Assembly (NCBI GenBank): GCA_031216915.1
Contig: CM062289.1
Coordinates: 60,630,241 to 60,694,240, forward strand
DNA: 64,000 nucleotides
Source of the DNA: Pictodentalium vernedei
Lineage: Eukaryota; Mollusca; Scaphopoda; Dentaliida; Dentaliidae
Direction of reading: 5' to 3'
Shown here one piece after another: positions 22,400 through 34,204 of this stretch. The notes beneath the pieces are model-generated. The model was not told the origin of the DNA. It did no database searches and worked only from the letters and a program-made list of their open reading frames with translations. A program made the translations under genes and the position numbers. The stretch's first letter is position 1. Every line of letters begins with the position of its first letter.

Positions 22400-23458
22400 A
22401 TTGTCTGCAATACCTGATAACGCTTGAAAAGTTATGTGTTCTGTTCTTTGCATACAATCGTCTTGACCACGCCAGGAACGTACCAGAGTATCTAGCACGC
22501 ACGTATAAGGTCAAAATGACAGAACCCCAGATATGGAATGACTTCCTGAACGGAGCATTTACTGTTGATACGAATGGCAAGATTCCATTTGCGAGAATCG
22601 GTGTTGACCACGTTATGGCGCATCTAAATAAGAGCTATGGTGGAATATGTGGCATAACTTCCTCATCAGCTACACTGGTAAAGTACCGTCTCACTGCTCC
22701 GGAATTATCCCGAATCTCTAGGAAGATGGAACTACTAGCAGACGTGACCTCAGCTGGAACACCTGTGCATCACCAAATTTATTCCAGTAAAGAGACATAC
22801 CAAGACGTAGCCATTCAAAAGCTCAAAACAACTTTGGTTGAATCGGGTATTCTTCCCAGGGAAAGGTTAGTCAAATCTTCACCTACACTGTTTATACTGC
22901 TGTCAAATGATGTCTTGTCAACAAATGTCCAAGAAGCAAGCCTTATCTCTGAGGAAGCTTGCTTAAATGCATTCGAGACAATTGTAAAGGAATGTAAAGG
23001 AATGCATAAAAGGTCAACAAAGTATGTGGTCAAAGATGACAAAGCTGAGAGTTTTGTCATGGAATTCAGCATGTCAAGACTTGCATGTGAAATCAGGAAA
23101 CGAAGCGTTGACACTTAAGGTCACCAATTCGCTACGACTACTCGACTACCAGTAAAAACCAGGTCTTCGAGAGACACAATCGACATGGAAAAAGTGATAG
23201 GCTATCATGAGGTTTCTAGCTCAAACAGCAACCTTCTTGAATCAGGTGCACACCCAACAACTGATAAAAGCAAATTAATTTCACTGTTGGAGAATCTTCC
23301 AGGTGATGAGGAAGGGATTGGTAAATGTTCAGCATTCGAACAACCCCATGATGATATTTTGACACCACAATCCTGTCCAATAATTGACGGAATAGTAGTT
23401 GTTCAGGAGTTAATGTCAGTCAAGAACTTTAAAGGCAGTAATGAACTAGGACTGCCAT

Positions 23459-23535
23459 AAACTGTCACGAACTATGCGCTTGTCTGGGCTTAATTGCGCT
23501 TAGGAATTTATGTCATAGACAATTAAAACTAAAGG
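23459..23535. repeat. MITE-B fragment
   Basis: ACTGTCACGAACTATGCGCT, TGTCTGGGCTTAATTGCGC and ACAATTAAAACTAA resemble the end of MITE-B. It sits where the FDRY block of the FEN1-like protein should be. Confidence 0.6.
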
Positions 23536-24682
23536 TCAGTATTATGATCATGTACGGGTTATTTTTTACAACTACACCATACACTCATCACTGAAAGAAG
23601 GAACCAGAGCGCGAAGAAGTCGAAAAAGCAATGTCAAGTCATATGTGGTCAATAATTCAACAAAAATGAAAGACGCAAAATCCTTTCTTTCCGGTAATGA
23701 CACAAAGGACTCACTGACACTGTTCCTGGCAGACAAGTAGGTTAAAACTGCCTTTCCATTGAAAGTTGTAACTTCAACAAGAAAGGGTGTGCAGTCATAT
23801 GATACTGTAATGGAAGACATCACACAAGAAGAAGCTGACACTTTAAAGATATTGCATGCAGTCCAACTTGCTCAAGCTTGATACAAGATATCCATTTACT
23901 CTCAGGCCACTGCCGTCTTATTGTTAACTGTGCGAACGACAGATTAACTTGAAGAAAGGGCTCAATTAATCATGGATACAGGGGAAAGGCGTAGACAAAT
24001 TCTGTTAAAGTCTATTTACGATAATCCAGGACCACAGAAATCGAGGGCTTTGATAAACTATTATGGCCTTACGAGGTGTGATACAACCGGTCACATACAA
24101 GGGATTGGGAAACAAACATGTGTTAAGGCATTTCTGGAAGCTAATGTCGCTGCTCTGTCAGCAATCGAGCACCTGGGCAAAGTTGATCAATCTTCAGAAG
24201 CAGTAATCGAAGGAGGTGAAAACTTTCTGCGCAGCCTTTTCTGTCCCAAGGACCAGAACATTACTAAGTCAAGTGAATTGCGATGGTATTTGTTCCGACA
24301 TTTCAAACAGAATAGGGCAGTGGAAAAATTACTCCCAACACCGAGTGCTTGGAGGGAGCATATTCTGCGTGCGCATCTTCAAGCGAATCTTTGGCAGCAG
24401 GATTTAGTCAGCCAGCCATCGAGGCCTTAGCCTACAGTACTGGGATGGTCAGAAAGTGACAAGCTCCAGCGTCAATTTTGCAGCTAGTCAAATAACCAGA
24501 CAACGTACAGTGGCACTTTGCCATGGAAAGTGCTCTTGCAAAAAATCAAATGTTCTTAGCACAGACCCTTCTAACTATGAAGCTGATAAAGATAGATGCT
24601 AATCGGGAAGTTTCAGGCCCAGGACTAGTGAAACTGTATATTCTATGTTGGCAGTGCATTTGTGATGAAAGGTTTATTATGG

Positions 24683-25335
24683 AATATACCCACAGTAGTT
24701 TGGTGTACCAAATGTTCACCACGAGTGGTGAGTGGTGTTAACCGCGAACCTTTGGTGAGCGGTTAACACCACTTCACAACGAGTGGTGAACATTTGGTAC
24801 ACCAGGCTACTTTGGGTACATTTTATTTATACCGTGATCGTCAGATTAATAAGAGTTTAAATGTTGAATAAATCAATATTCACGCGTGCGAATCTGTTTT
24901 TGTTACATAAGCACCGGTGGTCGGTACCTCCTCCGGCAATTTATATCGCCGAAACGAAACGCGCGAATTACTGGGCCGTTTTCATTTTAAGAACATAAGA
25001 ACATATTATTTCGAGTTATGGTTGCCTTATTAACATGAGACAACCTATGTTTGTAAATTTTGGGTATTTTATGAGGTAAATTTGTTTAAAAACGTAATAA
25101 ATAATTGCCGGTTTCATTTCATTCTTCACGAGGCGACGAGTGATAAATTTAGACAAGTTTGCTTTCAAGGCAACGTCACCAAAGGTAAACTTTAGATGTA
25201 GTTCCACTGTTGGTGTAAATGTTCACTACTGAAATCCCATTGCTGGCGTATTCATCACGGTTGGTGTATAAAGCTTAACTTTATGTCACAGGCTTTTTAT
25301 GTATAGTAGAATAAGTAATCATGGTATAACAATGT
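24683..25335 (+). mobile_element. Rep-D copy 2 with terminal hairpin
   Basis: Hairpin first (GAATATACCCACAGTAGT, TTGGTGTACCAAATGTTCAC; mirrored to 24815), then TTTATACCGTGATCGTCAG and the ~510-bp core ending AATCATGGTATAAC. It is the reverse complement of the 13.3-kb copy in the same order. It abuts the 3' side of the full-length LINE insertion site. Confidence 0.78.
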
Positions 25336-25351
25336 GTATTAGTTACTCTCT

Positions 25352-25364
25352 TTACAGGTTGAAA
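25352..25364. repeat. LINE target-site duplication, left copy
   Basis: TTACAGGTTGAAA occurs here and at 31629-31641, exactly flanking the LINE. Confidence 0.92.
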
Positions 25365-25622
25365 TTTATTTATTTATTTATTGGTGCTTAACGCCACATC
25401 AGCAGCTAAGGCTATATCGTGGCGAGAAATCAGAGAAAAGTAAAACGTCAATATTATGAAGTAAAAGATTGAATAAAAACAAAGGATAATCACAATAGAC
25501 ATGTCAAAGACAAGAAAAATTTAAAGAACAATGAGTAATGAGATAAGTGAAAAATGTCTACTTCTAAATCAACCTGATGAATTGAGACTTGATGAGTCTA
25601 GATTAAAAGAATAAAAACAATT

Positions 25623-28600
25623 TTAAAATTTGTTAAAAAGGTTGATTACTTTCAAAAATGATACAATTTTGTGTGGGCTCGTATTGTAAAATAGATCTCT
25701 AAGGGATCCAACTGTGAAGTACTGCCCTCTAACAAGATTAAAATCAGTACAATTTAAGAGAATGTGCTCCACTGACAACACCTGCTGACATGGAACACAT
25801 TCTGGTCGCATATTACCCTCCAACAGAAAGGAATGTGTAAGTCGTGTGTGACCAACATGACATCGTGTCAGAATAACATGATCTTTTCTACAGAGGTTAC
25901 TGGATGGGTAGTGATCAAATATGTTTGGTCGGAAGCGATGGAGCTTGTTATTTGTCGCCCCATCCCAGCCTGCCACATAGATTTGATGTAACAACTAATA
26001 TGAGGCTTAAAATCACTGAAAGGGATCTTAAAATCAGTGAGAGGCTTTGTTAAAGCCTGTTTTGCCGCACTGTCTTCTCTGGTGTTACCAGCGATACCTA
26101 CATGTCCAGGTAACCAGCAAAACACGATATCATATTGGTCAGACATGAGAGTTGTTAACTTCTCACGAAGTTCCAAAATGAGAGGGTTCTTCAACCTGGG
26201 GTTGAGCAAAGCAAGCAAAGAGGAAAGAGAGTCAGAAAAAAATAATTGTCTTCTTTTCCTGCACATTTTCGATATGTTCAAGTGCAAGTTGGCTTTAACT
26301 TCAGCTGTGAAAATAGAACTCTGATTCGGTATTCTGATTGAGGTGATACCATCACCAGTAACAGCAGCTGATGATACTTTGTCACCATATTTAGATCCAT
26401 CTGTATAGATCCTTGTATATGCACTATACTTGGACTTTATTTCGGCATATTTTTGTTTGAACTGCAAGGAATTGGTATCAGATTTTTTGGTAGAAGCAAG
26501 GTCCAAAATAACAGTAGGTTTCTTAAGATGCCAAGGAGGAATGTGTAATTTACGGTTTTCTTTTATTGATTCAGAATCAATTTTTGCAGACTCCATGTGG
26601 GGTTAAAGTCCCAATGGAGGAATATGTTTCGGATGTCGGTTAAAAAAGTAAACATTTTGTGGTTCTGAAATACAATTAAAAGCAGGATTTGAAGGATTGG
26701 CCAAAAGTTTAGACACATATTGAAGAGACAATTTAATTCTACGCTTCTCGAGAGAAGGCTCCTCTGCTTCAACAAGCATCGAGTCTATTGGGGATGTTCG
26801 AAAGGCCCCTAGACTAATTCTAATGCCACTATTATGAATTGCATCAAGTGGTTTGAGATATGATTTCCTTGCAGAACCATAAACTATACAACCGTAATCT
26901 AATTTTGATCGAACAAGTGATCTATACAGATGGAGCAAAGTTTTTTGGTCAGCACCCCAATCAGTGCTACCAATAACCTTCAGTAGGTTCAGTGCTCTCT
27001 TACATTTAACTTTTAGTTGTTTTATGTGGGAAGTGAAGTGAAATTCAGTTTGTTGTCAAACAACAAACCTAAGAATCTCACTTCCTTAACAACCTTAATA
27101 GGACTACCATCAATTGTCAACTCCGGATCGAGGTGATGTTTCCGAAGTTTGCAAAAATGAATACAATTCGTTTTTGTCTTTGAAAATTTAAAACCATTTT
27201 CGATAGCCCACTTTTGAATCCTATTTAAACACAGCTGAAGTTTGCGCTCTATAGCATTCATCTTTTTGCTACTATAGCAGATCAAAAAGTCATCGACATA
27301 CAATGACGAATCTACCATATTCTCAATTGCGTCGATGATACTATTAATTTTAATTGAAAATAGGGTAACAGATAAAATACTACCCTGAGGGACCCCCAAT
27401 TCCTGCTCGTGAGGATCAGATAACGTTGACCCAACACGAACCTGGAACTGGCGGTCCTTTAAAAAGTTTTCAATAAAAAGAGGCATACGCCCTCTCAACC
27501 CCATGTTAAAAAGATCTTTTAAAATCCCATACGTCCACGTTGTATCATATGCCTTCTCTAGATCAAAGAAGATGGCGACCACATGTTCTTTTCCAGCAAA
27601 GGCATTTCTTATAAACGTTTCAAGTCTGACCAAATGATCCACAGTACTTCTCTGGTTTCTGAAACCACACTGAACATCCGCAAGCAGATTGTTCGATTCC
27701 AGAAACCAGACAAGTCGATCATTGATCATCCTCTCCATGGTTTTGCACAGACAACTTGTTAAGGCAATAGGCCTATAATTACTAGGGTTGCTGTGATCCT
27801 TATCAGGCTTAGGAATGGGAATTACTATTGCTTTGCGCCAAGACGATGGAAACTGGCCAGTCACCCAAATGTCATTAAAAATAGAAAGTAAAAGTTCAAG
27901 AGATGATTGCGGCAGATGTTTTAAAATTTGATAATGTATTTCGTCGGGTCCAGTGGCGGTATCCTTCGCTCTATGTAAAGAGTTATTTAACTCTTCCATA
28001 GAGAAAGGTTCATTGTAATCCTCTAAATTATTGGATGCAAATTTGAGCTTTTGTTTTTCTTGTTGTTTTTTAATTTTGAGAAATTCAGGATTACAATTTT
28101 CAGACGACGAATGTTTCGAAAATGTGGAGGCCAATGTATTTGAAATTTCTTTTTTTGATGTGATTAGTGTGTTGTTATCTTTCAGATGTTGAACCGTTGA
28201 TTTTGTGTCTTTTCCATTAATTTTCCTTATCATTTTCCAAATTTTATTGATGGGGGTGTTTTGATTTAGTTTAGACACATATGTTTCCCAAGAACTTTTC
28301 TTTTTTTGTTGAATCAGTCGTCTTGTTTTTGCCCGATTTATACGAAGTTTGTCCAAGTTACGTGTGGTTGGTGACTTATAAAATTCCCGTTCAGTCTTTT
28401 TGCGATCTTTAATAGCCTGTTTGCCATCAGCATCAAACCATGGTTTGGTGAAACGTTTAGGATTTGCCGAGGTTTTAGGAATGACCTTGCTTGCAATGTT
28501 AAGCAACTCTGTGGTGAAATGTTCTATTTGGTCAGCACTTTCGCCAAATTTCTCCCGTGTTAGGCATTCAGAACAGAGCGACGAGAAAGTCTCCCAGTCA

Positions 28601-29302
28601 GCCTTTTTCAAGTTCCACTGGAACTACACTCTCCAACGCAATTGGAAAGTGGTCACTCCCGCACAAGTCATCTTCTACCTTCCAAGAAAAATCAAGGAAG
28701 ATAGAAGGGCATGCAATTGAAAGATCAATTGATGTATACGAACCAGATGCGGGGTGCAAATAAGTGTCTGAACCATCATTAAACAAACACAGGTCATATT
28801 TAGTAATGAACTCTTCTACAGTTTTACCTTTTACATCTTCTTGGCTGCAGGAATTACCCCAAAGAGGGTTATGAGCGTTAAAATCACCCAACAAAATGTA
28901 TGGGGCTGGAAGCTGTTGGACCAGAAGCTCAAGATCATTCAGATGTAGTGCTTTATTTGGTGACACGTAAATCGAACAAAGCGTGACTGTTTTGTCCAAA
29001 GTTAGGCGTACCGCCACAGCCTGTAAATTTGTATTCAAAGGTACAGATCTGTGAATGATATCGTCTCTAACCAAAACAGATGTTCCACGAATGTGAAGGT
29101 CAGTATCATCTGCCCAGGCATTATACGAAGTATAATGCTTAAAAGCTGAATGATCGTGAGCCTCAGGTTTCTTTAAAAGAGTTTCCTGCAGGCAAAAAGC
29201 AACAGGTTTATATTGTTGGCTGAGAAGACCCAGTTCATTAAAATTTGCTCTAAAACCTCGACAATTCCACTGTATTATGTTATTTTTGTTTGTATTAGCC
29301 AT
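25623..29302 (-). pseudogene. LINE ORF2: APE endonuclease, RT, RNase H, CCHC (frameshifted)
   Basis: ORF2 starts at ATG 29302 (MANTNKNNIIQWNCRGF). The AP-endonuclease domain shows LLGDFNAHNPLWG and GSDHFPI (residues ~130-225). RT motifs follow: NYRPIALTSCLCKTMERMIN, QCGFRNQRSTVDHL, IFFDLEKAYDT, GVPQGSILSVTLF and the catalytic YVDD near 27292-27303. RNase H has YTDGS, TAEVKA, FSDSLSSL and CWLPGHVGIAGNT. The C-terminus carries CVPCQQVLSVEHILLNC (CX2CX7HX4C). Frame changes near 28610, 27040, 26600 and 25970 break it, so the copy cannot make ORF2 protein. The enzyme nicks target DNA and primes reverse transcription of the LINE RNA and probably of SINE RNAs with the same tail. Confidence 0.93.
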
Positions 29303-30821
29303 ATTTCAATGGAGATTTAGAGGGTGGACGTATGGGCGAAATGGCCCCTGTAGTTTTCTTCGGTGAATTTTTCCTCGGGGATCTATTCTGTGAAGAAATC
29401 GGACGTAATTGTTCGAATGTTTCATCGATACAATCACCCACATCCATATCCTCAAGACCTTCAAACCTGTTGCGAACAACAGGATTTTGAAGAACCTTAG
29501 GTAATCTGTCCGATAATTGTTTTTGTTTCATTTTTTCTTTTTTCTTTTCCTCTTTTTCTAATTTTTTAATTTGACTCTGACTCAGATTGTGCTGTTGTGA
29601 TCTTTGTTCTGGTTTAGACTTTGTTTGGTTTTGTTCATTTTTCTTTTCTGAATAAGTGTTATGTTCCTTAGTTTGTACAGGTTTGGGCGTATCCTTTCCT
29701 ACTTTTCGTTCTGTTTTATCATCTGTTGGTTTGGGATTTTGTTCTTTTTTCTGGTCTGATTTTGTTAAATCTTTGGTTCCCCCATGTGTTTGTCCTGCTT
29801 TTAATTTTTCTGTTGTTTGTGTTGTGGAATTTGTTTGCGTTGACTGTATCTCTGTTTGTTCTATTGTGAAACCCTGTACTAAAGAGGGAATCGTCCCTTT
29901 AAGCCACGTGTATTGCGTTTGACATTCCACTGAAGTTGTTGGTAATTTTTGTGTTAATTTTTTTGCATAAGTTGGTGATGATAGGTTCATGCCAGGCATT
30001 GATGTCACTATTGTTCTCGCCTCCTTAAAACTGATTTGTCTTTCGCATTTAACTTTTTGAATTTCTTTTTCTCTTTTCCATACAGGGCAATCCTTTGATG
30101 CAGCCACATGATTGCCCTGGCAGTTACAAGACTTGATGGTATTTGTGCAAGGGTCCGGATGTTCTTCGCCACATTTAAAACAGATATTTCTTCCTCTACA
30201 ATTATTTTGTCCGTGACCATATTTCTGACATTTGAAACATCGAAGTGGATTTGGAATGAATGAATAAATCCACTCCGATGTTCATGTATCCTACTTTTAA
30301 TGATTTTGGTGGCTGAGAAGAGTTAAATGTCAGTATGTATGTATTTGTTTGTATAGGCTTTCCTTCTTTTTTAATTTCAATCCTTTTAACGTTAGTAACC
30401 CCCTGTGATTCTAGTTCTTTTTGAATTTCCAATACATCAATGCCTGACAGTTCCTTAGTACGTACAACACCTTTGCAGCTGTTTAATGTTTTATGAGCAA
30501 AGGTATTGACCTCCATATCAACGAGTTTATCTATCTTAAGTAAATTCAAAGCCTGCATTTCTCGTTTACATTCAATTAGAATTGCCCCTGATCTTAACTT
30601 TCTAACATTTTTAACATCACCAGCTATTCCTGTTATGGCTTTTTCTAAAGCAAATGGATTAAATTCAGATGCTTTTTTATTCTCATCGTTAGCATATATA
30701 ATGATATATTTTGGCCAGCTTTTCAAAATGGTTTGTTCTTTGTCTTGATCTGAGTCGGAGTCATTGTCTGAAAATAGAAATTCGTACCCTCGTTTTTGTT
30801 TTTTTGGGGTATTTTAGCCAT
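29295..30821 (-). pseudogene. LINE ORF1: gag-like zinc-knuckle protein (two frameshifts)
   Basis: The start is the ATG at 30821 (MAKIPQKNKN). A frame change near 30790 leads into an acidic stretch (FLFSDNDSDSDQDKEQ) and an RRM-like region (KSWPKYIIIYANDEN to YMNIGVDLFI). A second frame change near 30215 leads to CX2C zinc knuckles (CFKCQKYGHGQNNC, CFKCGEEHPDPC, CNCQGNHVAASKDC), as in Jockey-type ORF1 proteins. A long lysine/glutamine-rich low-complexity tail ends PLKYG. The stop overlaps the ORF2 start in ATGGCTAA, an arrangement compatible with termination-reinitiation. The protein would coat LINE RNA as a nucleic-acid chaperone. Confidence 0.88.
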
Positions 30822-31628
30822 GTTTATTTTTTCAAAAGTTCAGTGCCCCGGCTCCCACCCACCGCGGAGTCCAACAAGGGGTAGGGTTACTGCTTTGCAG
30901 TGAACCCACCGGGTTGCCGGTATTCCCACATACCTGGTATGGGGCAGTATACTCAGTCAGTGTTGATGCCAAGGCATACCACTGACTGATTGGCCCGTGC
31001 GTGGAAGTGCCAGGTCTTCAGATGGCGATCATCCAATCAATCACTACACGAAACACTATAATTACAGTTGCCATGTATAAATTAAACAGACAGCGCAGCA
31101 AAACTAAGTATTTCATAAAATAGAACGTTTAAAACAGTACACATTGGCAATTATGTGATGTGTGAGAAAAAGAAATGACTGATTGAATGACCACCAAATG
31201 CCCCCCGACGTGACACCCAGTACTTTTTGGGGTGGGGGCTCCCGATTGGCCAGAACGGACCATCCGACCATCCTTCTACTCCCGAAATTGGGGCCAAAGC
31301 AGTGTGTTGAACAAGATTATCTCCGAAATGGAGACCAGGGCTCCATCCCGGAGACTGCCCTAACCGGGGCCACGAGTCCTCAACTGCCAGGATTCCTTCT
31401 TCCGGGGCCTTCGGAATGCACCTCACGGGAGAACAAGGTGCCTGCCAGATGGTATTAGCAGGATTGATCATTTTGGTCCGGGGCTGCGTATTTATGTATT
31501 TCGCAGCGAACCAACTCAATTGAGCAAACCTGCCAATTAGAAATTAGCAAACCTGCCCAATTGAGCAGGTCGTCCTCTATCCGCCACCTGAGGACCCGCC
31601 TAGTAGGGGATGATCAAACCCCCCTAGG
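30822..31628 (-). other. LINE 5' UTR / internal promoter region
   Basis: GC-richer than its surroundings and without an open frame. It starts (minus strand) CTAGGGGGGTTTGATCATCC directly at the target duplication and ends at the ORF1 ATG. Jockey-type LINEs carry internal promoters here; that function is inferred. Confidence 0.75.
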
Positions 31629-31641
31629 TTACAGGTTGAAA
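31629..31641. repeat. LINE target-site duplication, right copy
   Basis: TTACAGGTTGAAA, identical to 25352-25364. Confidence 0.92.
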
Positions 31642-31699
31642 ATATTCGAAAATGATGTAGAGAGTCCCTAAACTTGAAAGGTATTTTAAAGAATTTGGC

Positions 31700-32110
31700 T
31701 AGATATATCGTATTCTTAAAGACACTTTCCTTTCACTGCAGTCAAAAGGCTGCATACAAATGTAATAGAAATGTTGGCGATCTTGTAATTCAAGATGGCT
31801 GCCATGCTACGATATTTTTAAACGTATTAATTGACATCCTTGACCTAGAAGACCTGGGTAAACTCGTTGGTTTTGTACAGTTTTCTCATTTAGAAGTTGC
31901 TTTAGTGTCAAATATAGTCTTTGTATGGATGTCATCTTGAAATTCAAGACGACTGCCATCCTACGAAACATGTATTGAGTCCTTGACCTAGAAAACTCAC
32001 TGGTTTTAGAACGCCATCTTATGTATAAGTTGATGTAAAGTCAAATATAGCCTTTGTAATGGTGACCATCTTGAATTTCAAGATGGTGGCCATGAGAGTG
32101 GTTGAAAAAC
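31700..32110 (+). repeat. Diverged tandem repeat (~145 bp, about 3 units)
   Basis: CAAGATGGCTGCCATGCTAC, CAAGACGACTGCCATCCTAC and CAAGATGGTGGCCATG recur with CCTTGACCTAGAA and GTCAAATATAG between them. Old and diverged, no coding potential. Confidence 0.6.
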
Positions 32111-32801
32111 TGGCAACCCTGAAAATGTTAATCCTTGAGGTATTTAGAGTCACTTAGGACCATTTGCGAAAAATGTATCAAAATAGACCACAAAATTAGA
32201 TAACCTCATGGACTATTAGGAGAATGATATTCAAGCTTGTTCAGACTAAGACTGCCTTCGTAACGGGGCTTGTTGTGGAGGCCAAACTATCGATTCCGTA
32301 ATAGTTTCTTTAAAACTCTTTTCACGACCAATTCACCTGGTATATTGATGTATGGTATGACTTGAGGAGGAGAAGGGGATGTTGAGTGATTCAAGTTAAC
32401 CCCAATAAAGTCTCTGGGTTCATATCTGTCTCTCCTTGTGAGACAAGATTCTAACAAGGTGCTATTTGAGAAAACGTCTTCGAAACTCTCAAGAGCCAGC
32501 GTACAAAATTACTTAACATTTAGTGTGCAACATGACTTCGGGAATGAAATTTAAAGTTTTCTTCAAATCATGTCTCAGTGTTTATATGTGCGCGCTAAAC
32601 AAAGTACACAGGTTTGCGTTGTTGCTGATTGCAGGCGTCCAAATTTCGATTCGGTACAGAATTAGGAAATTTTTTTACAAATCAACTTGACAAGAAGTGC
32701 TCAAAATCGCTTGACAATGGTATGATGCATGATTAATGGAATATAATGGAATATAATTAAGTATTTGTATTTACATTTGATTACGTTAACAATGGGATCT
32801 T
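32111..32801. other. No gene recognised
   Basis: Intronic sequence between SLC22 exons. Nothing recognisable on either strand. Confidence 0.3.
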
Positions 32802-33047
32802 AACCCTTTGAAACAAAAGTTCGCTGTCCCTGTCCAGAATCCAGAATCGTAATACGACTAAAGTGATCAAGTAGATAGGTGCTAAGTTAATTTTTTTTAT
32901 GGCAGACCAATCAAGATTTTCAACGTGCAGTCCTAAAGCTGCACTTTGAAAATATTGATTCTCTCCCCCAAGTAATGAATATAGACTCTACCAGTTGATG
33001 GCTCTGAACTGGCATGGAATATACCATAAGTTTTAAAGGGTTAAATG
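32802..33047. mobile_element. TTAA-flanked MITE, diverged from MITE-C
   Basis: TTAA + CCCTTTGAAAC at the left and GTTTTAAAGGG + TTAA at the right. The interior differs from MITE-C (ATGGCAGACCAATCAAGATT) and lacks the long hairpin. Probably a separate piggyBac-type MITE family. Confidence 0.65.
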
Positions 33048-33418
33048 TCAAGTGAGTCAAATATCAAGAACAAGTATCTGAAAAAAACTCCAATTGAAAG
33101 GCAACAGAGGCATATGGTGCGATGACAGCACGAAAGGGCCAACTACAGTGCTTTCGCATGTTTAGTATTGTGCGTTCTCAATGGACGATATATTTGTGAC
33201 GTTAATTCATGCGCGTTCATATGACTGTGGTAGCCATCTACAGTCGAAGAAAGATAATAAAAGAGGAGAAAAACAACACTCACTCAAAGCTCTCTTTCCC
33301 GTGAGAGTTCAAGACCACTTGGTACCTCTTGTTTAAAGAGTATAACATTTTCTTTGCATTGTTTGGGAACACATCGTCCCTGGAGGGCTAGAATGTGCTA
33401 TGTCCCCTATCGTCAATA

Positions 33419-33741
33419 TCGCAGGCTCCAAGCCGAGAGGTCTTCGATTCGAATCCTTCCTGCGGCAACCGTGTTGTTTCCTTGGGCAAGGCATTTAACC
33501 CCAATTGACCGCGAGGGGGCATGGTTGCGCTGTGTACTAAGGTGTTCTGCACTTCGATGATGCACCTGTCTTCAACCAATGCTAACCCTGCTTGTGTGGA
33601 TTTGGTACGTTGGGGAGTCTGACAGTTGTTTACCGTTGCTCGGTGGTTCTTTCCGGGTGCTTCGGCTTTCTCCACCCGTACAACTGTCCGACACGGGGTG
33701 ACGCTGGCTGTAGAAGTGTCGTTAAACCCCAATAAATCATC
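33419..33741 (+). mobile_element. SINE copy (diverged head)
   Basis: B-box region GATTCGAATCC is preserved, and the body matches the other SINEs (CTTCAACCAATGCTAACCC, CTTTCTCCACCCG). It ends AGTGTCGTTAAACCCCAATA. The A-box region upstream is poorly conserved. Subfamily with the GTGTCGTTAAA tail. Confidence 0.85.
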
Positions 33742-34204
33742 AATATCATTTCAAAGTATTTTATCTGTTATGAGAACATTGTCCACACCACGATCGCTGT
33801 CAACCAACCAGCTTTATTCACAGCGTTTTGCATCCAAATGTCATTATTTTTGTCACAAAAAAACATTACTTACGACATGCCACTGGGGCGAACGTATTGG
33901 TCCCGATCAAAATGGTGTCATTTGCATAGTTTTAGGCAATACTTTAACATTTTGTTATTAAAGAAAGTTTTTTGCAACTCGTGTTGGAGAAAGGGTTAAA
34001 ATTTATTGCTGGGTAGTATCGAAAGTAACGCCGAATATAGGGGATGTGAATATATTTTAAATGATATGTTCCAATTGATTTATCGAACAGTGCATGCAAT
34101 GACAACTAAGAAGGAATCCAACGACGTGTCTTCGTTTCTCTTCACAGACACATGAACGGGAATCGGTGCAAACTAGCAAATCGGAAATAAAGGGTATTAT
34201 ATAT
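33742..34204. other. No gene recognised
   Basis: AT-rich intron. No supported exon or repeat. Confidence 0.3.

Larger units (their letters stand above)
21785..24660 (+). pseudogene. FEN1/XPG-motif repeat-encoded protein, copy 1, degraded
   Basis: Fragments in several frames line up with a protein family that I recall as widely repeated and uncharacterised in animal genomes. In order: SSVSTAQIINGNLYNRAVQA and DLFDLRLEAF; after a poly-G run, FFAYNRLDHARNVPEYLA; then MTEPQIWNDFLNGAFTV, IPFARIGVDHVMAHLNK and GGICGIT (22516-23118); SCPIIDGIVVVQEL (23185-23460); SYVVNNSTKMKDAKSFLSG; EEADTLKIL (about 23830); a degraded equivalent of the DTDV block; TGERRRQILLKSIYD; LTRCDTTGHIQGIGKQ (about 24072-24119); and a residual cysteine segment CHGKCSCKK (about 24516-24542). 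The order FD-like, EAD, DxD, GCDT...GIG mirrors FEN1/XPG nucleases. The FDRY block is missing here, where a MITE-B fragment sits. Stops and frameshifts make it non-functional. Confidence 0.72.
25365..31628 (-). mobile_element. Full-length Jockey/I-type LINE (6.26 kb)
   Basis: A complete non-LTR retrotransposon on the minus strand, flanked by an exact 13-bp duplication. Order: 5' UTR (31628-30822), ORF1 gag-like protein (30821-29295), ORF2 polyprotein (29302-25623) and a 3' UTR ending in GGCGTTAAGCACCAATAAAT repeats. The overlapping ORF1 stop and ORF2 start, zinc-knuckle ORF1, APE endonuclease, RT, RNase H and terminal CCHC place it in the Jockey/I superfamily. The exact clade needs alignment. 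Intact ends and a perfect duplication mean a fairly recent insertion, but several small frameshifts in both ORFs make it inactive. It is the reference copy for the decayed LINEs at 2.2 and 13.9 kb. Confidence 0.95.

Noticed and set aside
22815-23114. 99-residue minus-strand ORF opposite the FEN1-like copy 1
   Set aside because: Shadow of the plus-strand coding frame that carries the family motifs.
29656-29922. Cysteine-rich plus-strand ORF
   Set aside because: Antisense of the lysine/glutamine-rich LINE ORF1 tail; an artefact of composition.
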